This document shows, in pieces, positions 52,085 to 60,079 of a DNA stretch of 64,000 nucleotides. A program made the position numbers and the translations under genes. The notes beneath the pieces are model-generated. The model searched no databases and had not been told where the DNA came from. It worked only from the letters and a program-made list of their open reading frames with translations. Position 1 is the first letter of the stretch, and every line of letters begins with the position of its first letter. Location of the stretch: contig OZ245894.1 of NCBI GenBank assembly GCA_965229635.1, forward strand, positions 4,836,001 through 4,900,000, read 5' to 3'. The DNA comes from BQJU01 sp965229635. Lineage in GTDB: Bacteria; Bacteroidota; Bacteroidia; Chitinophagales; Saprospiraceae.

Positions 52085-54172
52085 ATGGAATTCTTACACT
52101 TTATAGGACGTTTTCATCCGCTGGTACTTCACCTGCCCATCGGTTTTTTGCTGATGGCAGCCATACTCGAATGGGTTCAGCGCCGATCACCGCAAAACTC
52201 AATGCAAGCGGCCGTTGGAGTTGCTTTATTAGCCACTATGATCTCCGCCATTACAGCCGCTGTCTTTGGCTATTGGTTATCACTTGAAGACGGCTATTCC
52301 GGTGAGCTCCTGGATTGGCACAAATGGCTGGGCATCGGGTTTGCTATCAGCACCATTATCCTTTACCGCTTGCACCAAATACGCAGCACAAACCCGGCGC
52401 AAAAGTCTTATTTCCTTCCGGCATTGGGAGTATCTCTTTTTTTGATGAGTGCAGCCGGCCACTACGGTGGGATGCTCACCCATGGCACTGATTATTTGAC
52501 AGAAAAGGCACCAGCCATTTTAGGCGGTTCAAATCAAACCGATGGAACCGAAATAGACCTTTCTGAGCTCGACAGTGCCGTAGTATTTGTCAATTTCATC
52601 CAGCCCATTCTAAAGTCAAAATGTACGTCCTGCCACAACGCTGGTAAGGTTAAGGGCGAGTTGATGTTGCATTCCATCGAAGGCATTCAGAAAGGAGGAG
52701 AAAATGGGGCGGTACTGGTTGCTCACCAATTGGACCAAAGTCCATTGGTACAACGTATCAGACTTCCAATGGAGGATGAAGAACACATGCCTCCCGATGG
52801 CAAAAAACAAATCACGGATGAGGAATTGGCCCTGTTGGAATGGTGGATAAGTGAAGGGGCGGATTTTGAAAAGAAGGTTGCGGAGTGTCAACAACCGGAG
52901 AACATCCGTGCGATTCTAGAAGCTAAGGTGACACCGCCCAATGGCATTTATGCGCTCAATATCAGTCCGCTTGGTGATCGCAAGATTCAGGCCATGCAAG
53001 CGCAGGGAATTCCGGTTTATTCAGTATCGATGGAAAGTCCTTTTGTGGAGGTTGATTTTTCCGGCAACGGCGGGCTTAGCAAAGAAAGCCTGCAAGTATT
53101 AAAGAAGTCAAGCGAACAGCTCGCCAGGCTGGACCTCAGCCGCAGCAATTGTGATGATGAACTGGTCAGCATTGTCGCCAAACTCCCGCATCTGACACAC
53201 CTAAATCTCGGCAATACCCTCATTACCAATCGTGGTTTAAAACACCTTCAGGAGTTGGAATACCTGGAATACCTCAATTTATTTGGTACGGCGGTTAATG
53301 ATTCAGCAATTGTATCTATTGAGAAATTGCCAAACCTAAAGCGGCTATTCCTTTGGAATACTAAGGTGACGGAGTCCGGTGTTGCTCAATTGCAAAAGAC
53401 TAACCCAAACCTAATGATCGACAATGGCCGGGAGAATGACCCAACCTTTGCCAGCGCCAAAATGAAACCGCCGCAAATTTTGGCCGACCAGGAGATGTTT
53501 AACGATACGGTCAGCGTTGAATTGCAATTCAACTTTGCCGGTGCTGATCTCTATTACACACTGGATGGCAGTGATCCGGATAGCACCTCACTGCGATATG
53601 AGGCTCCCTTTACATTGGAGCAAAGTACCACCGTAAAAGCCATTGCGCACAAACCGGGATGGGATGTCAGTGAAAGCAGTGAAAAACAATTTATCAAGGT
53701 AAAATACCAGGCAAAGGTGGTTAATCTGACGCCGCCGCACGAGCGCTATTCCGGCAAAGGAGCTGCTACCTTAACCGACTTCACCAAAGGAACCGTTACT
53801 TTCCAGGATGGGGCCTGGCTAGGGTACCAAAAACAGGATATGGAAGCCACTCTTGATCTGGGAAAAATCACGGAGGTGTCGAGGATAACGGTGAGTGCCC
53901 TGGAAAATGCCGGTGCGTGGATTTTTTTCCCGAAAGGGTTAAAAACCTGGGTTTCAAAAGATGGCAAATCCTACCAACCCATGGCCGATTTGAGTTATGA
54001 CGCCCCTGCTGAGCCGACCGATCCAACCCTGAAAAATTTTTCTGCCCCCTTTAGTCCAACAATGGCTAGATTTGTAAAGGTAAAAGTAGAAAGCAACCTG
54101 GTCAATCCGAGCTGGCACCCCGCGCCCGGAGAACCGTGCTGGATATTTGTAGATGAGATATTAGTGGAATAA
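52085..54172 (+). CDS. Membrane DUF2231 - cytochrome c - LRR - FN3-associated - discoidin fusion protein
   Basis: 695 residues in five parts. (1) DUF2231-like membrane domain about 1-150 with four helices (FHPLVLHLPIGFLLMAAILE, VGVALLATMISAITAAVFGY, and histidines that could ligate haem). (2) Planctomycete-type cytochrome c about 170-275: FIQPILKSKCTSCHNAG with CxxCH, later EHMPPDGKKQITDEELALLE. (3) Leucine-rich repeats about 345-455 (LPHLTHLNLGNTLITNRGLK, LEYLEYLNLFGTAVNDSAI, LPNLKRLFLWNTKVTESGV). (4) FN3-associated module (DLYYTLDGSDPDSTSLRYEA). (5) Discoidin-like C-terminus (PSWHPAPGEPCWIFVDEILV). Parts 4 and 5 repeat the preceding gene. It is probably an inner-membrane haem protein facing the periplasm. 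It is 5 bp from the gene before and 11 bp from the gene after. Confidence 0.87.
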   Translation: MEFLHFIGRFHPLVLHLPIGFLLMAAILEWVQRRSPQNSMQAAVGVALLATMISAITAAVFGYWLSLEDGYSGELLDWHKWLGIGFAISTIILYRLHQIRSTNPAQKSYFLPALGVSLFLMSAAGHYGGMLTHGTDYLTEKAPAILGGSNQTDGTEIDLSELDSAVVFVNFIQPILKSKCTSCHNAGKVKGELMLHSIEGIQKGGENGAVLVAHQLDQSPLVQRIRLPMEDEEHMPPDGKKQITDEELALLEWWISEGADFEKKVAECQQPENIRAILEAKVTPPNGIYALNISPLGDRKIQAMQAQGIPVYSVSMESPFVEVDFSGNGGLSKESLQVLKKSSEQLARLDLSRSNCDDELVSIVAKLPHLTHLNLGNTLITNRGLKHLQELEYLEYLNLFGTAVNDSAIVSIEKLPNLKRLFLWNTKVTESGVAQLQKTNPNLMIDNGRENDPTFASAKMKPPQILADQEMFNDTVSVELQFNFAGADLYYTLDGSDPDSTSLRYEAPFTLEQSTTVKAIAHKPGWDVSESSEKQFIKVKYQAKVVNLTPPHERYSGKGAATLTDFTKGTVTFQDGAWLGYQKQDMEATLDLGKITEVSRITVSALENAGAWIFFPKGLKTWVSKDGKSYQPMADLSYDAPAEPTDPTLKNFSAPFSPTMARFVKVKVESNLVNPSWHPAPGEPCWIFVDEILVE

Positions 54173-54183
54173 AAAATTGGTTT

Positions 54184-55377
54184 ATGAAATACAGATTTAC
54201 CCTTATTTTGACATTAGTGGCTTTTCAAATGATGGCTCAGGACTTTAAAGTGGTGGGCTACCTACCCTACTATCGTTTTGGATTAGCCGATCAGGTTGAC
54301 TTCAGTAAAATTACCCATCTTAATCTGAGTTTTGCCAACCCCGATATGCAGGGCAACCTTGATATCGGTGGGCAAGACATTGATCCCATTGTACAAATGG
54401 CTAAGCAGGAAGATGTGAAGGTCTGTCTATCCTTAGCGGGTGGAGCACTGACGGCCGATTGGGCGGCAGCCTGGGAACATTTGACCATGCCCGCCAATCG
54501 ACCGGCATTTATCCACAAGATTATGAACTATGTGCGCGATCACGACCTGGATGGCGTTGATGTAGACCTGGAATGGAGCCATGTCAATGACGATTATTCC
54601 GGGTTTGTACTAGAACTTCGCGATTCCATTGACCAGTACGGCTGGTTGATGACAGCAGCCCTTCCCGGTTCGTACCGCTATCCGCAAATCACAACGCCGG
54701 CCATGCTGGCTTATGATTTTATCAATATGATGGTTTATGATTTGACCGGACCCTGGCAACCCAACAACCCCGGCCAGCATTCTCCCTATAGTTTTGCGGT
54801 CACCGCCATTAATTACTGGACCGGCCAGGGTATGCCCGCTGACCGGCTGACCCTTGGTGTTCCTTTCTATGGCTGGAATTTCAACGAAGCGCCTACCAGT
54901 GTGACCTCCGTTACTTTTGGTAGTATGGTGGCCCAAAATCCGGATTACGCACAGGTGGATCAGGTGGATCAGATTTACTACAATGGAATCCCAACGATTC
55001 AGAACAAAACGGCCCTTGCTTTACAGGAAGTTAGCGGCATCATGATTTGGGAATTGGGACAAGATGCTTTTAACGAATATTCTTTGCTAAATACCATCGA
55101 TGAGGTGATCAATGGCACCGTTGATGTGGAAGTGCCCAATGCGATGGTTGATGTGCAGGTGTATCCTAATCCGTTTGGTGGTTATTTGCAACTGGAGAAT
55201 CGCGAGGCGGATTTTCAATATGTGTTGCGTAACGCCAGTGGAATGGTCATCCGGCAAGGGCAACTCACCGGGATGAGTACGGAACAAATTCAAACCAATG
55301 ACCTTCCTGGAGGTTTTTATGTTTTGACTTTAGTCAACGATCAACACGCGCTGACCTGGCGATTGGTAAAGCGATAA
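54184..55377 (+). CDS. GH18 glycoside hydrolase with T9SS type A sorting domain
   Basis: 397 residues. Signal peptide about 1-19 (ending FQMMAQ). The GH18 TIM barrel starts VVGYLPYYRFGLADQVDF; CLSLAGG is the SxGG strand; the active-site motif DGVDVDLEW has Asp123, Asp126, Asp128 and catalytic Glu130; MMVYDLTGPW follows. The barrel is compact, without an obvious chitin-insertion domain. The last 75 residues (about 323-397) are a type A Por-secretion domain (VQVYPNPFGGYLQLENREAD, LPGGFYVLTLV, ending WRLVKR), so the enzyme is exported through the T9SS. GH18 includes chitinases and endo-beta-N-acetylglucosaminidases; with GH92 and GH130 nearby, N-glycan cleavage is possible but chitinase activity cannot be excluded. 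Confidence 0.9.
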   Translation: MKYRFTLILTLVAFQMMAQDFKVVGYLPYYRFGLADQVDFSKITHLNLSFANPDMQGNLDIGGQDIDPIVQMAKQEDVKVCLSLAGGALTADWAAAWEHLTMPANRPAFIHKIMNYVRDHDLDGVDVDLEWSHVNDDYSGFVLELRDSIDQYGWLMTAALPGSYRYPQITTPAMLAYDFINMMVYDLTGPWQPNNPGQHSPYSFAVTAINYWTGQGMPADRLTLGVPFYGWNFNEAPTSVTSVTFGSMVAQNPDYAQVDQVDQIYYNGIPTIQNKTALALQEVSGIMIWELGQDAFNEYSLLNTIDEVINGTVDVEVPNAMVDVQVYPNPFGGYLQLENREADFQYVLRNASGMVIRQGQLTGMSTEQIQTNDLPGGFYVLTLVNDQHALTWRLVKR

Positions 55378-55404
55378 AACAGCAAAGGTTTCAAATCAAA
55401 ATCG

Positions 55405-56523
55405 ATGGTTAGAAAAATATTTATGGGTCTAGGCATGGCTTTACTGCTATTCGGCTGCCGGCCAGCGGAACATTCAGGCGTAAAGCTAAATTATGAGCAT
55501 CCCATTCCTTTTGCACCCCGGGAATACGTGTGTTATCAAACGCCCAAGGCACCGACTATCGACGGTGTGCTGGAAGCTGAAGTATGGCAGCAAGTCTCCT
55601 GGACCGAAGATTTTGTGGATATTGAAGGCGACCTGAAACCGACGCCCACCTACCGTACCCGGGCAAAGATGCTGTGGGATAACAACTATTTTTATTTTGC
55701 CGCAGCCATTGAAGAACCCCACTTATGGGCTACCCTTACGGAAAGGGATGCCGTGATGTACAAAAACGATGATTTTGAAATCTTCATCGATCCGGATGCT
55801 GACGGACAGAACTACTATGAGTTTGAAATGAATGCCAATAATGCCATTTGGGACCTGCTGATGCTGTATCCCTATCGGGTAGATAAACAACCCAATTACA
55901 CCAATAACTGGGATATTAAAGGTATCAAAACCGGGGTCCAATTGTACGGCACCCTCAATGATCCTACGGACCAGGACAGTATGTGGACGGTGGAAATAGC
56001 CATGCCCTGGAGTGCGTTGAAGGAACTGGCTCCCGATACCAGAAAGCCTGAGGATGGTGAGCAATGGCGCGTCAACTTCTCCCGGGTGGACTGGCACATG
56101 GATATCGTGGATGGTCAGTACCAAAAACAGACTGATCCTGCAACGGGTGAGGAGCAAAAATGGCCGGAAGAAAACTGGGTTTGGTCGCCTTCTGGCCGGG
56201 TGGATATGCATCAGACGGAGACCTGGGGTTATGTACAATTTGCGGAAGCGAATATTGGTACAAGTCCGGTTGAATTTCAAAAAAATCCGGATGAAGCCAT
56301 CAAGTGGGCCTTATGGCAATTATATTTTCAGCAGCAACAGGACTGGGAAGAAAATGGCCACTATTCCGCCGATTCAAATGACTTCACCATTTCCGAAAAT
56401 CCCGCAGGCTTCTCTCCAACATTTGCCATTACCCCAACTCAATTTGAGATCATTGCTGCCGGAAGTAAAGGTGGCTACTGGCACATCAATGAGCGGGGAC
56501 GGATCTGGTGGGCGGAGCGGTAA
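55405..56523 (+). CDS. CBM9-like carbohydrate-binding lipoprotein
   Basis: 372 residues. Signal with lipobox LLFGC, lipidated Cys18. The CBM9-like sandwich of about 45-270 shows APTIDGVLEAEVWQQVSW, RAKMLWDNNYFYFAAAIEEP, YKNDDFEIFIDPDADGQNYY, EFEMNANNAIWDLLM, WTVEIAMPWSALKELAP and WRVNFSRVDW. A helical/loop extension completes the C-terminus (IKWALWQLYFQQQQDWEENG), ending in a short beta part. It is the last gene of the co-oriented run starting at 42158, 27 bp after the GH18 gene. It probably holds glycan at the cell surface or periplasm. No catalytic residues are expected. Confidence 0.85.
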   Translation: MVRKIFMGLGMALLLFGCRPAEHSGVKLNYEHPIPFAPREYVCYQTPKAPTIDGVLEAEVWQQVSWTEDFVDIEGDLKPTPTYRTRAKMLWDNNYFYFAAAIEEPHLWATLTERDAVMYKNDDFEIFIDPDADGQNYYEFEMNANNAIWDLLMLYPYRVDKQPNYTNNWDIKGIKTGVQLYGTLNDPTDQDSMWTVEIAMPWSALKELAPDTRKPEDGEQWRVNFSRVDWHMDIVDGQYQKQTDPATGEEQKWPEENWVWSPSGRVDMHQTETWGYVQFAEANIGTSPVEFQKNPDEAIKWALWQLYFQQQQDWEENGHYSADSNDFTISENPAGFSPTFAITPTQFEIIAAGSKGGYWHINERGRIWWAER

Positions 56524-56558
56524 AATCCAAATCCAACCTCCAAATATGGCCTAAAACC

Positions 56559-56582
56559 AATGCTCCAAAACGAGGCATTTTG
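56559..56582 (+). terminator. Probable terminator of the catabolic operon
   Basis: AATGCTC (56559-56565) pairs with GAGGCATT (56572-56579), 7 bp with one bulge and a CAAAAC loop, followed by a short T-run. It lies 36 bp after the CBM9 gene stop. The rest of the 370-bp gap 56524-56893 holds the promoter and leader hairpin listed next; no gene was seen. Confidence 0.5.
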
Positions 56583-56794
56583 ATCCTTTACTCAATCAAA
56601 CAATTCTGGTTGTTTTTTAAGAATCTAAACAACAAAATCCTGGCGCTATATTTCATTCCGAAAATGGCGATTTTTTGATATAAAATTTCAAATAACAGCG
56701 ACAAAGCCCTGTAATATTCTACTTTCCTACCGTTTTTGTTAAATCTTGCTACGCCTAAGTAAAAAAATGTGCAGATGCCACCCCGCCACTCCGG

Positions 56795-56802
56795 TATCTT
56801 TG
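56795..56802 (+). promoter_or_regulatory. -7 box TATCTTTG for the second SusC/SusD operon
   Basis: A perfect TAnnTTTG match, followed by TCTC, 91 bp before the ATG at 56894. No -33 TTG is found at 17-23 bp upstream, so an activator may be needed. None of the operator palindromes of the first SusC promoter is present here. Confidence 0.5.
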
Positions 56803-56828
56803 TCTCTACAATCCTTTACACGAAAGTC

Positions 56829-56853
56829 CCAAATAGATTTCGCTTCTATTTGG
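56829..56853 (+). promoter_or_regulatory. 5'-leader hairpin of the second SusC mRNA
   Basis: A 9-bp perfect stem, CCAAATAGA (56829-56837) with TCTATTTGG (56845-56853), has a 7-nt loop. It would lie about 20 nt from the transcript start and 40 nt before the start codon. A GGAGG at 56852-56856 is too far from the ATG to serve as a normal ribosome site but could be an element exposed or hidden by the hairpin. Confidence 0.45.
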
Positions 56854-56893
56854 AGGATTATTTGAGCATTTACACTAACTAAACTTAAGCATT

Positions 56894-59800
56894 ATGAGTC
56901 AAACAAACCTTAAAACCCATCAGGTAATATTGAGGGTTTTGTGTCTTTTCACCTTTATTGCCTTCACGGCAATGACGGTAAAAGCTCAGACCACTGTGAC
57001 CGGTAACGTTACCGGTCCGGAAGGTGAACCTTTAATTGGCGTCACCATTTTGGCTGATGGAACAACCACCGGTACCACTACTGATATTGACGGGAACTAC
57101 ACCCTGAAAGTTCCCGAAGGGGTAACGGCCCTGGCGTTTAGCTACACCGGCTATAAGCGCGAAGTAGTTGAGATCAATGGCAGGTCCAGTATCGACCTAC
57201 AGATGGATACTGATGTAGGTTTGCTGGATGAAGTTGTGGTAATTGGCTATGGTACTGCCCGCAAAAGAGATTTAACCGGGTCAGTAGCTTCCATAGATGG
57301 TTCTGATCTGAATTCGCAACCGATTAACTCTCTTGAGCAAGGCCTGCAGGGCCGACTCGCGGGGGTTCAGATTGTATCCAACTCCTCTTCACCGGGTGGT
57401 GGGATCAGCGTTCGTATTCGTGGTAATACCTCAATTCTTAATGGTAGTGAACCATTGTACGTTATTGATGGATTTCCCATTACCGGGCAATCGCAGTTTA
57501 ATACTGATGCCGGTCGTGGTTTTGACAGTAGTACCGGGTCAAACTACACGGTAGATCAAAACCCACTGTCTACGCTCAACCCCGCTGACATTGAGTCTAT
57601 CGAGGTATTGAAAGATGCATCCGCAACAGCAATCTACGGGGTACGTGGTGCCAACGGTGTAGTGTTGATTACCACCAAAAGAGGACAAACCGGTGCGCCG
57701 AAATTGTCATACAATGGCTACGTTGGATCACAATCAGCGGCCAAAACCTACGATGTACTCAACGCTCAGGAGTTCCAGGATTATGCCAACCTGGCCGAAA
57801 CCAATGCCGGCAACCCTCCGATTTATACCGGAGCTCCCGCAGTTGACAACGATTGGCAGGACATGGTACTCCGCAACGCTACCATGCAAAACCACCAGCT
57901 CACGTTAAGTGGTGGAACCGATGTCATCAAGTATTTGGTATCAACGGGGTATTTTAACCAGCAGGGTATCATCAAGAAGTCAGGTTTTGAGCGCTTTTCT
58001 ACCCGCCTTAATCTGGATGTGAACGTGAATGAACGCCTGAAAATCGGTAATTCATTGACCGTTTCCCGCTCCGTCAACAATTCAGCATTCACCGAAGGTG
58101 AGGCCAGAAATGGGGTAATGAATGCCGCAATACTGCTTGCGCCAAGCTTGCCCATTTTCCAGCCAGATGGCACCTACACCACAGGAGCTGACCTGGAAGT
58201 GCCCAATGCCGGTGGTAGTGAAAACCCGATTGCATTGCTCGACGAGACCTCTGACAAAGGAGTAAATACCAGAATTTTGGGAACAGTATTTGGTGAATAC
58301 AAACTGACCGGAAACCTTACCGCCCGCGTGAGCTTGGGGGTAGATGCTGAAAAACGTGACCGCCAGGTATTCCGTACTTCACTCTACAACGATTCCGGCA
58401 TCAATGCGGCAAATGTCAGTAATGTAACCCGTACTTCTTTGCTGAATGAAAATACTTTGAACTACAACCGCTCTATGGGCAAACACAGCTTCGGTGCCCT
58501 GTTGGGTTATACCGTACAATCAGAGCAGGAAGAATTTCAAGGCATTGGCGCATCCAATTTTGCCACCGACATTACCGGTCCCTATGACCTGGGAGGTGGT
58601 TCCAATACACCAAACGTCAACTCTGCTTTTGCTGAATTCAATATCATGTCTTTCATCGGCAGAGTAAACTATAATTTTGATGATAAATATCTGTTGACCT
58701 TGACCGGACGTCGCGACGGCTCTTCGAAGTTTGCCGAGGGTAATAAGTGGGCATTCTTCCCTTCTGTAGCCGCCGCGTGGCGTCTATCAAGTGAGCCGTT
58801 TATGGCCGGTATCGCACAAACTTTCGACAACATCAAACTGCGCGTTGGCTGGGGTGTAGCCGGTAACCAGGAGCTTCCTCCATATCGCTCACTGGCGCTC
58901 CTGCAATCAGCCAATTACAACTTTGGCAATGGAACCACCGTGAGTGGCTTTTCTCCACTGAGTGTACCCGTGCCTGACCTGACCTGGGAAACGACCCGGC
59001 AAATCAATGCGGGTATCGACCTATCGTCCAAAGGTGGCCGGTTCAACCTGACCGTTGACTACTACAATAAGCAAACCGAAGACCTCCTGGTTGAGGTGAT
59101 CCTACCCGAAACATCAGGTATCACTCAGCCTTCTGTGCAGAACCTTGGTAAAATGGAAAACCGGGGTATAGAGGTAGCCCTTGATGCGGTAGCCATTACC
59201 CGTGGTGACTTTTCGTGGAGACTAGGCGCCAATTTTTCAAAGAATGTCAATGAGGTAACTTCTCTTGGCGATGAGGATAAAGTTGGAGACCTTTCCTTTA
59301 TTGCAGCACAACCAACCTTTGCCGGCTCTACAGTAAGATCACAGGTAATTGTAGGACAACCAATTGGTGTTTTTTACGGATGGGATACCGAAGGACTGAT
59401 CCGCAACGAAGCGGAAGCGGCAGCCGAGCAGGAACTTCGTCCGGGTATCATTCCTGGTATGGTCCGCTTCATCGACACCAATGGTGACGGGTTTGTTGAT
59501 GAGGATGATCGTGCGCCACTGGCCAGTCCATTTCCTGACTTTATCTATGGTGTGAATAGCAATATGACCTACAAGAACTTCGGCTTGCGTATCTTCATTC
59601 AGGGACAAAAAGGTGGTACTGTCATGAATTCACTACGTCGTTTTGCCACTCCGGGAGCCGGTGTCAATGGCATTCTGCGCGAGCGTCTCGATTTCTGGAC
59701 TCCAGATAATCCCGATGCTTTTTATCCAGCACCAAACAGTGCAGGAGACGGAGGCGGAATCGTTGTTGGTGGTAGTACGGCCAATGCCGGAGAATCCGAT

Positions 59801-60055
59801 TACTATCTGGAAGATGCTTCCTATCTGAGATTTAGAGAAATTACATTGACCTATAACCTGCCTGAGTCATTCCTCGGTGGGAAGGTTGGTGGGAACATCT
59901 ACATTACCGGGCAAAACCTGTTTACCATTTCGGATTACAGTGGATTGAATCCGGATGTAAACAGCCGTTCCGGAATCAGAGCGAGCTTTGGCTACGACTT
60001 CAGTTCCTACCCACTGGCCAAGACCATTTTGGTGGGTATCAATCTGAATCTGTAA
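56894..60055 (+). CDS. SusC/RagA-family TonB-linked outer-membrane protein 2
   Basis: 1053 residues. A longer than usual N-region precedes the signal core (VLCLFTFIAFTAMTVKAQ). Then carboxypeptidase-like domain VTGNVTGPEGEPLIGVTILA; linker LLDEVVVIGYGTARKRDLTG; plug with NSLEQGLQGRLAGVQIVSNS, RGNTSILNGSEPLYVIDGFP and VLKDASATAIYGVRGANGV; barrel ending SSYPLAKTILVGINLNL. It is of the GYGTxRKRDLTGSVAS class common in Bacteroidota, distinct from the first SusC (ALGISREKKSLGYS class). It forms a two-gene operon with the SusD that starts 24 bp later and ends at a strong terminator. Confidence 0.95.
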   Translation: MSQTNLKTHQVILRVLCLFTFIAFTAMTVKAQTTVTGNVTGPEGEPLIGVTILADGTTTGTTTDIDGNYTLKVPEGVTALAFSYTGYKREVVEINGRSSIDLQMDTDVGLLDEVVVIGYGTARKRDLTGSVASIDGSDLNSQPINSLEQGLQGRLAGVQIVSNSSSPGGGISVRIRGNTSILNGSEPLYVIDGFPITGQSQFNTDAGRGFDSSTGSNYTVDQNPLSTLNPADIESIEVLKDASATAIYGVRGANGVVLITTKRGQTGAPKLSYNGYVGSQSAAKTYDVLNAQEFQDYANLAETNAGNPPIYTGAPAVDNDWQDMVLRNATMQNHQLTLSGGTDVIKYLVSTGYFNQQGIIKKSGFERFSTRLNLDVNVNERLKIGNSLTVSRSVNNSAFTEGEARNGVMNAAILLAPSLPIFQPDGTYTTGADLEVPNAGGSENPIALLDETSDKGVNTRILGTVFGEYKLTGNLTARVSLGVDAEKRDRQVFRTSLYNDSGINAANVSNVTRTSLLNENTLNYNRSMGKHSFGALLGYTVQSEQEEFQGIGASNFATDITGPYDLGGGSNTPNVNSAFAEFNIMSFIGRVNYNFDDKYLLTLTGRRDGSSKFAEGNKWAFFPSVAAAWRLSSEPFMAGIAQTFDNIKLRVGWGVAGNQELPPYRSLALLQSANYNFGNGTTVSGFSPLSVPVPDLTWETTRQINAGIDLSSKGGRFNLTVDYYNKQTEDLLVEVILPETSGITQPSVQNLGKMENRGIEVALDAVAITRGDFSWRLGANFSKNVNEVTSLGDEDKVGDLSFIAAQPTFAGSTVRSQVIVGQPIGVFYGWDTEGLIRNEAEAAAEQELRPGIIPGMVRFIDTNGDGFVDEDDRAPLASPFPDFIYGVNSNMTYKNFGLRIFIQGQKGGTVMNSLRRFATPGAGVNGILRERLDFWTPDNPDAFYPAPNSAGDGGGIVVGGSTANAGESDYYLEDASYLRFREITLTYNLPESFLGGKVGGNIYITGQNLFTISDYSGLNPDVNSRSGIRASFGYDFSSYPLAKTILVGINLNL

Positions 60056-60079
60056 TTCGTCAACATCAAAAAATTCAAC

